A DNA stretch of 64,000 bases from Tetradesmus obliquus (GCA_030272155.1 CP126200.1:2170001-2234000), one strand, 5' to 3'. Shown: positions 36,932 to 55,442, numbered from the stretch's first letter. Notes: generated from the sequence alone by a model not told the origin. Numbers and translations: made by a program.

Positions 36932-38250
36932 GCCGTGAAGCCGCGGCAGCAGTGATGTTTATCTCCTTGCATAGGGCACTGGTGGCGGACTGCCACTGTG
37001 CGCAAGGCATGCATGCATATAGGAGGCAAGGCATGCATGCATATAGGAGGCAAGGCATGCATGCATATAGGAGGCAAGGCATGCATGCATATAGGAGGCA
37101 AGGCATGCATGCATATAGGAGGCAAGGCATGCATGCATATAGGAGGCAAGGCATGCATGCATATGTACCACCCAAGTCCTGCGCCTGCCTTGCCACATCC
37201 TTGTTGCTGCTACTTTTGCTGCTCTGTCTGCAGCGGCGCCAAGGTGTATGCAGCCTTCCTTGCCTGGGCGGTGCGGCATCAGGCCACCCGTGTAGTGCTA
37301 CACCACCGCAGCTTAGCAGCAGCAGCACGCCACACGCCTGCAATGCCGCCGCCCCTCAACCCAGAAGCAGCGCAGGAGGACTGGCCGACGTTTTGTGCAG
37401 AGGGGCTGGGCCTGCAGAAGTATGTGACAGAAAACAAGGGCTGGAAATGGGTGGACGAGGGCACAAACGCATGTGCAGGTGCGTCCTAACAATTATTCTT
37501 TGCAGTTGTTCCTTATTGTGTATCTATTGCGTCATATCATACCCAGCAACGGCAGTAGAGTGGTGTTGTACAATCAGCGATCAGCACTGGAGATGATGCC
37601 AGTGCCTGCTGTGGGGTTGCAAGCACGTGCAAACTGCGCGTCTGTGTGTTCATGTCACCCGCATGCATATATGTCACCTGGATGCATTGATGTCATCCGC
37701 ATGCATTGATTTCACCAGCATGCATTGAGGTCACCCGCTTGCATTGTGTCCAGCCCATGCATTGATGTCACCCGCATGCCTGGCTGCACAAACAGTCATC
37801 GCTCTTGTTGTCGCAGCTGACGTATACATGTCATGTCGACCGTCATACACAGGCTGCCACCGCTACGGCTACCTGACCAAGCAAGTTGGTGACAGCCTCA
37901 CCATAAAGGTCAACTCGGACGTCCTCAGCGAACAGGATAAAAAGGACCAAGCAAAGGTGATGCTTGCGCTCACTTTTTTGAAGTCATATTCTGATGTGGG
38001 GCACGTCAATGTGGAGTGCGTGTCGGGCTGCGAGTGCGAGCCCAAGGTGTTTGATGCGAAGAATTCACGGCCCACGAGCGAACTTCACACTGAGAGGATG
38101 GAGATCGGGCATGGCAAAGAGTGCCTGCTGAAGTTCACGATCCTGGATGCGACCTCAACAAATGGGCACAAGTTCCGACTGGCGTCTGTGGCGGTGCATA
38201 AGGCTGACAAGGTGATGAGCTACGCCTACGGCCCGGTGTATGACAGATGA
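34744..38250 (+). CDS. Secreted SGNH/GDSL-type hydrolase with C-terminal beta-rich domain
   Basis: Six exons: 34744-34944, 35409-35655, 36263-36490, 36763-36877, 37234-37478 and 37853-38250, totalling 1,434 nt and 477 residues. Residues 1-25 form a signal peptide (WLAVSLTLLLLGLP, then LAAS), so the protein should enter the secretory route. SGNH blocks: VAFGGSVTVGY with nucleophile Ser93; LVLLEYSVNGY, where Asn159 aligns with the oxyanion Asn and the usual ND is NG; and DIVHVGDYGAKVYA with Asp257 and His260 as the likely catalytic pair. The last about 130 residues contain ECVSGCECEP and look like a separate ligand-binding or beta-sandwich domain. The substrate is unknown; an esterase or deacetylase acting on wall or capsule glycans is a guess. 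A dead copy of the exon 3 start lies upstream in intron 2, and a 24-bp minisatellite sits in intron 4. Confidence 0.86.
36137..36308 (+). repeat. Duplicated start of SGNH exon 3 in the preceding intron
   Basis: The block around TACAGCGTGAATGGCTA, encoding EYSVNGYGGQ, occurs at the real exon (36263 onward) and again 117 bp upstream (from 36137). In the upstream copy the acceptor CTGCAG has become CTGCAA, which would abolish splicing. Confidence 0.92.
37003..37166 (+). repeat. 24-bp minisatellite, seven copies
   Basis: The unit starts CAAGGCATGCATGCATATAG, with copies at 37003, 37027, 37051, 37075, 37099, 37123 and 37147 (the last partial). It contains self-complementary GCATGC and ATGCAT. It lies inside intron 4 of the SGNH gene. 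Because 24 is divisible by three, it keeps frames open on both strands, which mimics a coding repeat. Confidence 0.95.
37660..37785. repeat. Degenerate array of about 19-bp units (GCATTGATGTCACC-like)
   Basis: Repeated CATGCATTGATGTCACC-like words with many substitutions in intron 5 of the SGNH gene. It resembles the nearby 24-bp array in carrying GCATGC/TGCAT cores. Confidence 0.7.
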
Positions 38251-39319
38251 CATGTTACTTTCACATGTTGCGCCAGCTGAAACAATGCAAAGTGACGCGT
38301 GTGACGCAGCCAGCACATCCAGCAGCACATTGATTTGGCGCTGCAGCAGCTTGCATGCAGGTCTTGGTACAGGTTTGTTGGCTGTCCATTTATATTGCAC
38401 AGTTGCCGCTTGGCAAGCGCTCATGGTGCTGCTACAGCAACACGGCTGCTGCAATAATGCAGCGGCCCTATAGAGTTGCCAGCAGTATTGCGCCTGGCAC
38501 AGGTTGGATGCGTGTGCACATGATGTTATACACAAGAGCATTGCATCAACTGGCGGTGTAGCTGGCGCTACGCATGTGTGCCAATGCTGTGGGCTGATCA
38601 GCTCTGCTGCTGGACAAGGAGCATGCCATACCAGCAGCTGTCATGCGTGTTCCGCCTCTGCCAGCCTTCAGCCCGGCTGCTGCCATTCTATGCGGCAGAG
38701 GGGCGTGCCCTGTGCTTCGGCCTTGTGGTTGAGCCTCTACATCATCATCATGCTGCAAGCACCTGGATTGTGGGCATGCATATGATGCTTTCAGAATTGC
38801 ACACCCTTGCTGTATTGAGGGCTTGCATGTGTGCACATCCTTGTTTCAGTTGCTGCACAAGCACATGGCGTCATCGTTCTTGGTGGTGCGCTGCTCAGCA
38901 CATGAACACATTCAGAATGTAACGCACTCGTAATTGATGCATGCTTGCTGGTGTGGCCAGCAGCAGGTGTCACACAGTTTTGCAGCGCTGTAGCGGCTGA
39001 GGATTGCCTGGCACGTGATTCACCCAATGTTGCAGCGGCACGGTTGTCAGTGGTGGTTTGTGGCCTAGCATTGCAGATGCACTGTGAAGTGCATGTGTGC
39101 TGCGCCATGGCAGCTGCCTGCAGGTCATGGCAGCCTGTATCCTTGGTGCTGCAACCGAAGATTCATCACAATAGCACAGTCGTGATGGGAGTATAACTTT
39201 GTCTCCTGTCACCGCCTTGGCTTCTCACATGCGCATGGAGCGCAACTTAAATCAAGGGTGTAAACGGTCTTCAAGTCAAGCATGTCAGTTCTCACTGCCG
39301 GAATAGCGTTACACGTCCA
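38251..39319. other. Convergent intergenic region between SGNH gene and PEX6
   Basis: No gene is supported. The left part is G/T-rich on the + strand. A TGTAA at 38918-38922 is a candidate poly(A) signal for the SGNH gene. The right end should hold the short PEX6 3' UTR. Confidence 0.5.
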
Positions 39320-45476
<6,157 letters not shown>

Positions 45477-45969
45477 GTCTGCAGCGAGTTTCAGCTGTTG
45501 AGTGAGGTCTCCCAGCTACATGGTGTACGTTGCTGTTGTCTGTGCTGGCAACCCTATGACACAGCCCTGATAGCTTCAGCAGCCTGATGCATCAATACCA
45601 GACGCTAGTGACATATAGAAGCAAAGCAGCTGCCATGATGCACATGCTGCATGCACCACACGGTCGCAGAACAGTTGTATCGGCATGACACTTGGCAGTG
45701 ACAATGAATGCATGAAGCGCAGAATTGGCGATCGACGCAGTACGTCAAATGTAAGATAAAGCATCTGCGATCATTTTGCATGCTAAATGGATGCAGCAGG
45801 ACAACAGCAGCTGTCATCGTGTCGACAAGGACGCCTCTGCCGCAGTCTGATGTTTGCTGCGTCGTTTGCTCTATCATCCAATCCAGTGGCTGAAACATTT
45901 TCCGGGTGCCATCACGACTGAGGCACTACTGATAAGCATAAGTACTCGGCTGAGTGTAGCAGCAGTAGC
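45477..45969. promoter_or_regulatory. Divergent promoter region between PEX6 (-) and the amino-acid transporter (+)
   Basis: 493 bp separate the two start codons. No gene is seen inside, and no specific element was recognised. A shared bidirectional promoter is inferred from orientation. Confidence 0.45.
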
Positions 45970-48900
45970 ATGTCAGGGCATATCCCCATCGCCCTGCCCA
46001 GGGGGTCTCTAGACAGTAGAAGGGAGCAAGATGATGACCTACAAGCAACTAATAGCGGTCATTGGCCTCGTACCTGGCAGGATGCCTCCAGCTGGGCTGC
46101 ACGCGAGCCCCGCGTGGCAGGCAGTTTGCAGGTGAGTAGGGCGCAGTACAGCTACTGCCCGCAGCTATCAGCAGCAACACCCAACCGCCAATGTTGTCTG
46201 GCATTGCTCAAATAGCAGCCAATTCACATGTCAGCCACCCAAGCTTGACTCTGCAGGCAGCTGGTGCCTGTTGTGGGCAGCGCTCCACCCACCAGCCGCC
46301 GTTCCTGCAAGTGATGTGTTACTTTTGCCTGCCTGCAGCACTCGTTCATCCGCACTCGGCACCCAGAGATACTTGACTCGGAGCAGGAAGCACGCTCACC
46401 CCTGATAGGCGCAGCGGCAGCAGCATGGGCTCAGCAGAGGCCCGCAGCAGCCAGAGCAGCAGCAGGCGAGGACGGCAGCATACGAGGTGGGTGTGAGGGG
46501 GCACAGCAACTTCTGTAATGTTTGTGACAGCGGGCTGCCGGTAGGGGACAAGTGCGTTGAGCTCATGAACTAAAGGATTCACCAGGTATTCTTAGCAGCA
46601 GGACGGCATGGCAGGGTCAGCTCAGATTACATCGCAATACCGGTGGCGTCCATAGCCCAGTCAGATCTGAGCACTGGTCAACTTGTGGCACATTGCCAGC
46701 ATGGCGAGCGTGTGAAACCAGCTGCAACTGTATACCACCTGGCAGCATCATGCAAACACCACCGCAGTTGACGATCACCAGCGAAGCACACTCAGTATGC
46801 CATGCTTTGTGTGTTTGCGCAACACTGCCTGGATCCAGCCTCCACATATTTGCATTGCTCTGCTGCTGGCGTCCGCACTGCATTGGAACGCTGATGCTGT
46901 TTGTTTTGATTGATCAGTATGCTGTTGCGGGAGCACCCTTGTTTGACCATCTCACCCGTCTGACCGTCTGACTTCTTTGACGTACAACGCAGATGACTTG
47001 GAGGAGCCGTTGCTGTTTGACTTTGAAGCAGAAGAGGAGCTTGCAGCAGCAGCAGCGGCAGCAGCAGCAGCGTCCGGCTCAACATCAGCCGCCACCATAG
47101 CAGCAGCAGCAGGGCTGGTTGAGACCAGCTCAGTCATTTCTGCGGTGCCATCATCGATAGGCCTGCGCTCCGTGACAAAGGACGCTCTGGGCACTCATGT
47201 GCAGACAGAGCAGTACACAATGCACATAGAAGAGGTGTGTGGCGAGTTGATGATGATGTCTGCTGCTGCTGCCGGTGTGGGCTGGCATCAAGTACTCACG
47301 CTTGCAGTCTGCGTGATTACCTACAGCAGCATGTGATGCAGCCCATGTAGTCAGGGTTGAGACTGGCTAAGCAGCGCAGCAGCAGCAGCTGGTGTTTGGC
47401 TTGCTGTAAGTGCTGATAGTGTTGCTGGGAGCAGCAACATCTCTAGCAGTAGCCATGTTGCGTCATGCGATGCCTTGCATGAAAAGTGGTACGTGGTGCT
47501 GCTGGCTGTACTTCAGGGTGGTCTGTGCATGATGGCAGCAGGAACAGCAGCAGCAGAAGCAGCTGTATCACGCCTGTATTGTCGCGTGCGCTTACAAGCT
47601 TACCGGCGCAAACCTGCTTCTTTCTTTTGTGCCTGCAGGAGCGTGCAACCAGCAGCAGCTGGCAGGCAGCATTCAATGCCATCAACATCCTGTGTGGTGT
47701 GGGGCTGCTCACCACGCCGTATGCAATGGCCATCAGTGGCCTGAGCTCCCTGCTGCTGCTCATCGGCATAGGTGAGGACAGCACGTCTGGTGGTTCTACA
47801 TACACATTGAAACCTATAGTTCCTACATGCACATTGAAGAGGGTTAGCACCTGCCCGGCTGGGGTGGGTGTGCTCTGGATGTGTCAGATTGCGTGAGTGG
47901 AGGAATAAAAGGTGGGACGGCGGCGTTTGGTTGGCCCTGCACTGCACCAGAAGCTGCAACAGGCTGATGTGGGATGGCTTGCCGCCTGTTTTTTGTAACG
48001 TAACCCTGAACTTTGCCGCCACCTGCGTCTGCTGCGGCTGCATCCTGCTGCGTCCTGCTGCTATGCAGGCGGCATTGCCTGCTACACAGGCCGGCTGCTG
48101 GCCAAGTGCAGGGCAGCAGATGATGCCACAGCCTGTTTCAGTGCTGTGATTACCCTGCAAATTGATGTAACATGCTGCCGCTGCTGCTGCGTCCTTCTGC
48201 GATACAGGCGGCATCGCCTGCTACACCGGGCGGCTGCTGGCAAAGTGCATGAACAGCAGCAGGGCCATCCGCACCTACCCAGATATTGGCCAGGCTGCGT
48301 TTGGGCGCTGGGGGCGGCTGCTGGTGTCTGTGCTGCTGTACATGGAGCTCTTCTGCTGCTGCGTGGACTTCCTCATACTGGAAGGTGCGGCGCCAACGAT
48401 GTAATCTGCTGGTGCAGCAGCTGTGAAAGGCGTTTCAACTGGCTGTCAGTGTTGTCTGCAGCTCCCTGCGTGACAGTGTCGGTGATTCTGTGCCCATGCA
48501 TAAATAGTGTGTGTGATTCTGTGCCCATGCACCTTTTGCACAGCAGCTGTTGTAATTGAGTGCCAGCTGGCGCTGAGGCAGCATTGCACGCATAAAGGCC
48601 TACGAGCAAACACTGCAGCTTCAAAACAGCGTCAGACTATCAAACTGTAAATGTCCGGTGCTGCAACAACACCAGCACCAAGTGTGTTTTCAGCCATGTC
48701 AGCGCTCTTATCACGTGCTGCTAATTGTTATTGCAGGAGACAATCTGTCTGCGGTGTTTCCTCAGGCTGCAGTCAGCTTAGGAGGCTTCAGTTTGACCGC
48801 CAAGCAGGTGGGAGGTGCTGCTGCCATCTAGTTCAGTAAACAGTTGTTCCCAAAACAGTTTGTCCTAACTGCTGCACAGATGTGCACTGTTCGCCAGTAT

Positions 48901-50759
48901 CATAGAACAGGTTGGAAGCACTAGCAGAGCACAAGAGTCTTGCCATGTGCCTAATGCGTTGCCCATTGTTCCTGCTCCTGCACAGCACACATGCTGCTCA
49001 TCAGCTCCTACTGTCACAATCGCAGAGTCTGCAATTTGCCACCCGGCTTCTTCTCACCAGCACCTCCCTGCAAACACGACCTTCTGCATCCCTGCAGAGC
49101 CTCATTTTGGCGGCAGCAATTATCGTGCTGCCCACGGTGTGGCTGCGGGACCTCTCGCTGCTGTCTTTCCTGTCTGTGGGAGGTATATTTGCCTCCCTGG
49201 CTCTGCTGGCTCTGGTGGGATGGGAGGGAGTGGCAGTCGCTGGCTTCCCACACGACCGGCCGCCGCTAGTGACGTGGTCCGGCGTGCCTGTCTCAATCGG
49301 GCTCTTCTGCTTCTGCTTCTCAGGTGGGTGCCTGCTAGGTTGGGGTCGGGTGTGTACTGTTGGCTTGAGTTGTGCTCAACCACCACGCCATTGCCGTTTT
49401 TGTTGCTAGTAGAGGCTGTGAGGTAGTGGCACACACAATCACAGAGTCTGATCTGTTGCCCACATCATTCATTGGCAGCACCCGGATGCCTTGTTCAAAG
49501 GTGATCTTTGGGTGGCAAGCGTTGCTGAATGCCGCGTGCGTTTTCTTGCTGGCTGCTTGGTGTGTTTGCTGTGCAGGCCATGCCGTGTTTCCCTCGCTGT
49601 ATGCCTCCATGCGCACTAAGAGCCACTTCCCCTGGCTGCTGCTGGGCTCTTTCAGCGTGGTGGTGGCGGTGTACGGCAGCATGGCAGTCATGGGGTGAGT
49701 GCATGTCAGGCAACATGCCAGTGTAGGGTGACGCAGACAGAGTGCATGTCAGACGGCATGCTAGTTTAGGGCGAGGCAGCATGGCAGTCATGGGGTGGGT
49801 GCATGTCAGCCAACATGCCAGTGTAGGGTGAGCCTCATCTGAGGCAGTGGAGGAGGCCGGTGTGTGACAGCAGCACTTGGGAATTCCATGAATAAGCTTC
49901 TGCACAAACTGTTTGATATTTTGGCACAGGTCAGGCGCCGCCGTCTGGATCAAAGCTGCATCTTCCGCGCCATCTGCTTTGCTGCAGCAATGTGGTGCTT
50001 GTGCTGCTGCTGCTGCTGCTGCTGCTGTGCCTGTGCGTGCAGGGCGTTCATGTTTGGGTCAGAAGTGAGTGAGAACATCACTCTGGACATGCAGGACTAC
50101 GCACCCAACGCAATGCCCACAGTGGTGGCGATGTGGCTGGTCATCGTCAACCCAATCGCAAAGGTGGCGCTGACCCTGGCCCCTGTCGCGATGGCAATGG
50201 AGGTGAGGCATTCAAACAGAACTCCATGCTGCCGTTGCATACTTAATCTTGGGTTGCATGCTTGCATGCCTTGCTTGCCCTGACATGCCGTCCTTGTGCT
50301 CCCATAATAAGAGGCCGCAGCTGTTTTCTGCAAAGCCAGCTGTTGATGATCTGACACGACCTGCCCGGCACTTGCCTTCCTGCAAACCGAAAAACACGAC
50401 ATATGTTTTCTCTGACACCATCTTTTGTTTTGTTTTTGTTATTGCAGGAGCTCATCAGCGTGAAGCATGGCAGCTGGCGCTTCACTGCGGCCTCTGTAGC
50501 GCTGCGTACCGCGCTGCTGGCGGTGTGTGTCGTGGTGGCCATTGTGGTGCCCTTTTTCAGCCTTGTCATGTCGTTTATTGGTGCATTCATGAGCATGTCC
50601 ATTAGCATTGTGCTGCCATGTGTGTTTTACCTAGTGATCTGTGCAAAGGATGTTACAAAGGTGGACAGGGTGGCGGCTGTTTCTGTGGCAGTGTTTGGCT
50701 TGATAGCTGGCACCATGGCTACCTATGAGGCTATCACAGCCATCTACAGCAAGTACTAG
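45970..50759 (+). CDS. Amino acid/auxin permease (AAAP) family transporter, AVT1/vacuolar-type
   Basis: Proton-coupled amino-acid transporters of this branch usually sit in vacuolar or other endomembranes. Ten exons: 45970-46131, 46339-46486, 46993-47234, 47639-47771, 48208-48384, 48737-48807, 49098-49323, 49577-49694, 50043-50202 and 50448-50759. They total 1,749 nt, giving 582 residues with matching phases. A soluble N-terminus of about 185 residues with acidic EEPLLFDFEAEEE is followed by the AAAP signature SWQAAFNAINILCGVGLLTT and PYAMAISG. Roughly ten hydrophobic helices follow, including SLILAAAIIVLPTVW, GHAVFPSLYASM (the conserved segment with HAVFP) and FFSLVMSFIGAFMSMS. The stop TAG is at 50757-50759. 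Exon 5 start, exon 8 end and the gene end are each duplicated nearby. The exact substrate cannot be told. It diverges from PEX6. Confidence 0.93.
48061..48260 (+). repeat. Duplicated acceptor plus start of transporter exon 5
   Basis: GCGGCAT-GCCTGCTACAC followed by GGCTGCTGGC occurs after a CAG at 48069 and again at the exon used, 48208 (period 139 bp). The upstream copy keeps its AG acceptor but leaves the reading frame after LLAKC. Confidence 0.92.
49675..49835 (+). repeat. Duplicated end of transporter exon 8 plus donor, 100-bp period
   Basis: GGCAGCATGGCAGTCATGGG followed by a GTGAGT or GTGGGT donor ends at 49694 and at 49794. Shorter sub-repeats of GTGCATGTCAG lie between. Confidence 0.93.
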
Positions 50760-50865
50760 CTGATATCACTGCTACCTTTCAGTGAAGGGGTGGCAGAGCA
50801 CAGCTGCTGCAGCAGGGTGACATGCGCTAAGCAGGCCTGTCAAAGCCATCTACAGCAAGTACTAG
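50735..50865 (+). repeat. Duplicated gene end including the stop codon (transporter)
   Basis: The last codons and TAG (AGCCATCTACAGCAAGTACT, then AG) occur at the real stop, 50757-50759, and again with TAG at 50863-50865, 106 bp downstream. Confidence 0.92.
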
Positions 50866-51868
50866 GTGGTGAAGGTTGGCAGCGTGAGCGTGGCAGCCTG
50901 CATCATGGTGGCATGCATTGACCAGGTTCAACCTGTGGCTTGCAGGATTTATGGCTTGCAGTGCTCTGAAGTTCATGCAGAACATTGTGCATGCCAAGCT
51001 TTGATGCCGCTGCAGATTGACATGGCTGCAGTGGTGCTGGCGGCGTGCTTGCATGCTTTGCGCACTGCGGCTTTGCTCTGGCAATGAACTGTGCATGGCT
51101 TTTTATCAAGTTGCACTCTGCTGGTGGCAGGCTGCGTGCATTCAGTGTGGGCACAGGCATTTCTTGCTGGTAACTCATTTTGGCATAAGCAGTTGACGAG
51201 TTGTTGCGTTGATTGTGTTTGCGCTGGTTAAGAGGCAGTGCAGGACTGCTGCAAGTGCTGGTGCTGTCGAATCGGGTGGGGGCACCCTTGCTTGCTGCAC
51301 CCGGTGGGCATTATTTGGGCGCTTAGAATGCTGTTCTTGGTGTTTAGGCTTGATGTTGTGATGGCAGTATTGCCGTGATCTTGGGGCATGCGCCGCTTGC
51401 GTGTGTGCTTGCTTCATGCGCGGTTTTTGCACATTGGGCAGAACGTGTTGGGTTTGAGAATTGTGGGTTGGGTTTGTGTTTGTCCTGCTTGTTTGTCTCG
51501 CTGGTTGCTGCGCTGTGTAGAGTGCAGCTTCTGCGCTCTGTTGTGGCCACACCATTTATGTAGCCCAGGTCAGGGGTGATGATGGGTTGAGCTGGGGTCA
51601 GGCTGCTGCTGCATAGCAATTGACAGTGGGTGCCAGGGTGGCTTGTTGCACATGCTCTCGGTAATGTCTGTGCACTGTCGAGTATCGTGGCTGCGTACCG
51701 ACTGTGGCACAAAGAACGCTGCGGCTTAGAACCCAACAGCGTGTCACTGGCAGTCATGTGACAAGTCATGCCAGGGTTCAGCACTGCTGAGCAAGTGCAG
51801 CACTTGTGTCCAGGCCCTCATCAGGCAGAGGGACTGGGCTGCTGCAGGTTCTGCAGCTGCTAGACGAA
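50760..51868. other. Intergenic, G/T-rich region between transporter and cyclin L
   Basis: 1.1 kb without a supported gene. It is G/T-rich on the + strand, as expected for a 3' UTR of the transporter. An acceptor-like CTGCAG just before 51849 suggests that a 5'-UTR intron of cyclin L may end here. Confidence 0.5.
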
Positions 51869-54800
51869 ATGGCCCGATCAGCAAACAGTACAAGGCGCCT
51901 GCTAGACAACTTTTACCTCAGTCCAGAGCAGCTTGAGAACAGCCCTAGCCGCAAGGACGGCATAGACAGGGATACAGAGGCAGAGTTGCGGTCCTATGGC
52001 TGCAGCTTGGTTCAGGAGGCGGGCATCCTGCTCGCCTTCCCGCAGGCCGTCATGGCCACGGGCCAGGTGCTGCTGCATCGCTTCTACTGCAAGCGATCAA
52101 TGAAGGCATTCAATGTGAAGGTGAGCAACATCCTCACGATGCTTTTTGCGCAACTGCTGGCTGTGCTCGCCAGTGTGCACCGAGAGCAGCAGCACTGCTC
52201 GTCTGCGTGTGGCCCTCTCCTGCTCTGACGCTGGCTCTGCCCCGCCTGATCATGCTCGCAGAAACTGGCTGCAACAGCACTTTGGCAGGGGGCAAAGCTA
52301 GAGGAGGTGCCCGAGGTCTCTGGCCATCCGAGGGAGCTGCTGAACAAGGTGATGGTGGCAGTCGACCGAGCGATGCAGCGCCGTGACGCGCCCGATGGCC
52401 GCAAACTCACTGTGCTGGACCTTCACAGCAAGGTGAGCACCCTGATCTGGGCTCTTCGAACCCTGCAGATAAGTTCTGCAGCAAGTCTGCTGCTGTGCTG
52501 TCCTGGTGCTGCTGCTCTCTTTGCACCCTGGCTGCCTCACCTCTCTCAAGACGTGCCCAGCATTCATCCATTCACCTGCGAGCTTGCTTCGCTATATTCC
52601 TCGTTTTCTCGCTTGCAGGAGGCTGAGGAGTTCAGGCGCTCCCTGATACGCTATGAGCTGGAAATGCTGAAGGCCTTTGGCTTTGTTGCGCACGTGGAGC
52701 ACCCACACAAGCTGCTGCTCAACTACTGCCAGGTGCTGGGGCTGGATGCTCCTGCAGCCAGCCTTGAGCCAGAGCAGGCCCCAAGCTGCCCAGAGTTCCT
52801 GCAAGAGGCGTGGAACGTAGCCAATGACAGGTGAGATGGGTTTGATTGGTTCAACAGCAGTAGAGGAGTGCCTGGTAAAAAGACAGAGGCGCATTTTTGG
52901 AACAGTCTGGCAGAGCAGCGTCGAGTTGCGCTGATTGTGTGATGGATGTGCTTCGTTGCTGGGCTGTAAACAGTCTGCTTTGCGATGTTGCTGGTGCCAC
53001 AGGTCGATGTTGCTGGTGCCACAGGTTGAGGCACCTACAGTAGGTTTGTCGCACCCCACTGCGCTATATGCTGCTGGCATGCTGACATCTGCCACTTCCT
53101 GCTGCTGCGCTGCTGCTGTGCTTTTGCAGCCTGCGCACCACGCTGTGTGTGCGCTACAAGGGCTCAGTTGTGGCCTGCGGCATCATCTTCTACACCGCCA
53201 GGAGGCTCAAGGTGCGGTGCGGCATCAGTTGCAGAGCGCATGGCTGCAGCACGCAGCAGCAGCAACAGCAGATGTTATTGAACTGTGCGGATGCTGTCAG
53301 AGCACATATAACATCGACTGCTGTTAAGTGCACACGAGGCAGCGATACCCACTCATCCTTCAGTCGGCTTACCCTTGCACATGCCTGCCCTGCCGCTGCC
53401 CTCGCTGTGTTTCCTGCAAACTCTGCAGGTGCCGCTGCCAGAGACGCCGCCCTGGAACGCGCTCTTCGGCTCGCCGCTGCAGCAGATCTACGAGGTGGCA
53501 GCCACCCTGCACCAGCTGTACCGGGCGCAGAAGCCCCGCTTCATCCCTGTGTGCCACCAGCTGCTACCAAGCAAGCCACCAACGCCAGCGCTGGCTGCAG
53601 CGCAGGGGGAGGCAGCTGGCGAGGCAGGGGCTACACCGCTGCTGGGCAGGCCGGGCCGGCCGCTGGACCCGAGTGTGCGGCGGGTGGTGGGAGATGTCAG
53701 CACGCGGGCTGTGGGAGCGACGCCAGGGCAGGTGGGTGCTGGTGCTGGAGTTGGCTTGGGCTGTGCCTGCTGACTGCACACGTGCATGTGTTGTGGTGGA
53801 GGACCTTGGGCCAGCAGATGTCGATGATGTGTGCGTGCACACATGTGTTGCTTGCATATGATGTGCATGCATGCTGCATGTTCAAAGTGATGCCGGTAGT
53901 GTGGTTGTATTGTGTCAACACGTGTTTGTGTTGTGGCTGTTGAGCTGGCAGCTGGGCGCTGGGTGATGTTACACATTTCCTTATCTACACCGAGCACGCC
54001 AATGAGGTTTATTTGTATTCGTATACTGACAGCTCCAAGCCCAGCTGCCGCTCTCTGCTAGTTGTTGTCGTGATGTCTGCATGGCTGTCGTGCAACTGGC
54101 GGCACATATTGTTGATGTTTGCATTGTTGTTGTGATGGCTTCCTTCCGATCGTTGTCTACTGCCGTCATTGCCTACGTCCATCATAACATACTGCTGAGA
54201 CTGCCTTGCCTGATGCCACCGTCTGCTTGTTACCGTTTCATCATCTGCATGTGCAGGCAGCTGTCCCAAACGGCTCCGCAGCAGCAGCTGCAGCAGCTCC
54301 TGGCGCGGGCGGCAGCACCCCTGCTGCCCCTGCAGCAGCATCAGCCCCTCCCTCAGCTGCGCCATCTCCGCAGCAGCAGCAGCAGCAGCCGGAGGCTCCA
54401 GGCAGCGCCCGCAAGCGCTCACGCTCTCGCTCACCCCGGGGTGAGGAAGATAGCCGGAAGCGGCAGCAGCGGGACGCTGCTGCGCAGCCCGCCTCTCAGC
54501 AGCAGCAGCAGCAGCCTGTTGGCCTCAGCAGAGGCGATGCAGCAGGTGCAGACCGTGACAGGGCACGGGAAAAGGAGTCGCGGGAGAGGGACGGCAGGAG
54601 TGCCGGCCTACGCAGCAGCAGCCACAGATCGCGCTCTCGCTCGCGAGATAGGGATAGGGACAGGGAGAAAGAGAAGCTGCAGCGGGGTGGAGACAGCAGG
54701 AGTGGCAGGCGGCGCAGCAGAAGCCGCAGCAGGAGCCGCAGCAGAGGCGGGCGAGGGCATGGCCACGGCAGCAGCAGGAGCAGCAGGCCTGACAGTGGCA

Positions 54801-55399
54801 GGCAGGATAGGCCAGAGGGCAGGCATGACAGCAGGCATGATAGGGACAGGGAGCGAGGCCGGGGTGATGACAGGGACAGACACCACAAGCACAGGGATAG
54901 GGACAGGAGGGACGGGCGGCAAGGGGATGGCAGCAGCAGAGGTGGCAGGGAGCAGCAGCAGCAGCAGCGGGGGCCGCAGCCGTCAGCCGCTGAGAGGCAG
55001 CATCCTGGGGGCAAGCCTGCAGCTGCCGCAGCGGCAGCGGCAGAGAAGGGTGCAGCAGCAGCTGCTGCTTTCCCTCCGCCACCTGCTTCAAGTAATGCGG
55101 CAGCAGCAGCTGATGCTGGCGCTGCAGCAGATGCAGCAGGCTTTCCTCGGCCACCTGCATCCCCTGGTGCAGCCAAGGAGGGCGCAGGAAAAGCCGGGGG
55201 TGCTGCTGCTGGGCCTGGCAGTGCAGCAGGTGCTGCACGAGCAGCCCAGCAGCAGCAGCAGCAGCGGGATGGCAAGGGGAGCCAGCCTGCAGCAGCGACT
55301 GCTGCAGCAGGAAGCGCTGCTGCCGATGCTGATGCAAGCGCTGCACCAAAGCCCAAGCCTGTTGCTGTCCGCAAGCGGCCGTCTGCAACAGCTGCTGCG

Positions 55400-55442
<43 letters not shown>

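Noticed and set aside
36998-37343. Apparent protein with repeated MHIGGKAC or MHACLASY units
   Set aside because: This is a 24-bp intronic minisatellite that stays open because its length is a multiple of three. It lies between two in-phase SGNH exons.
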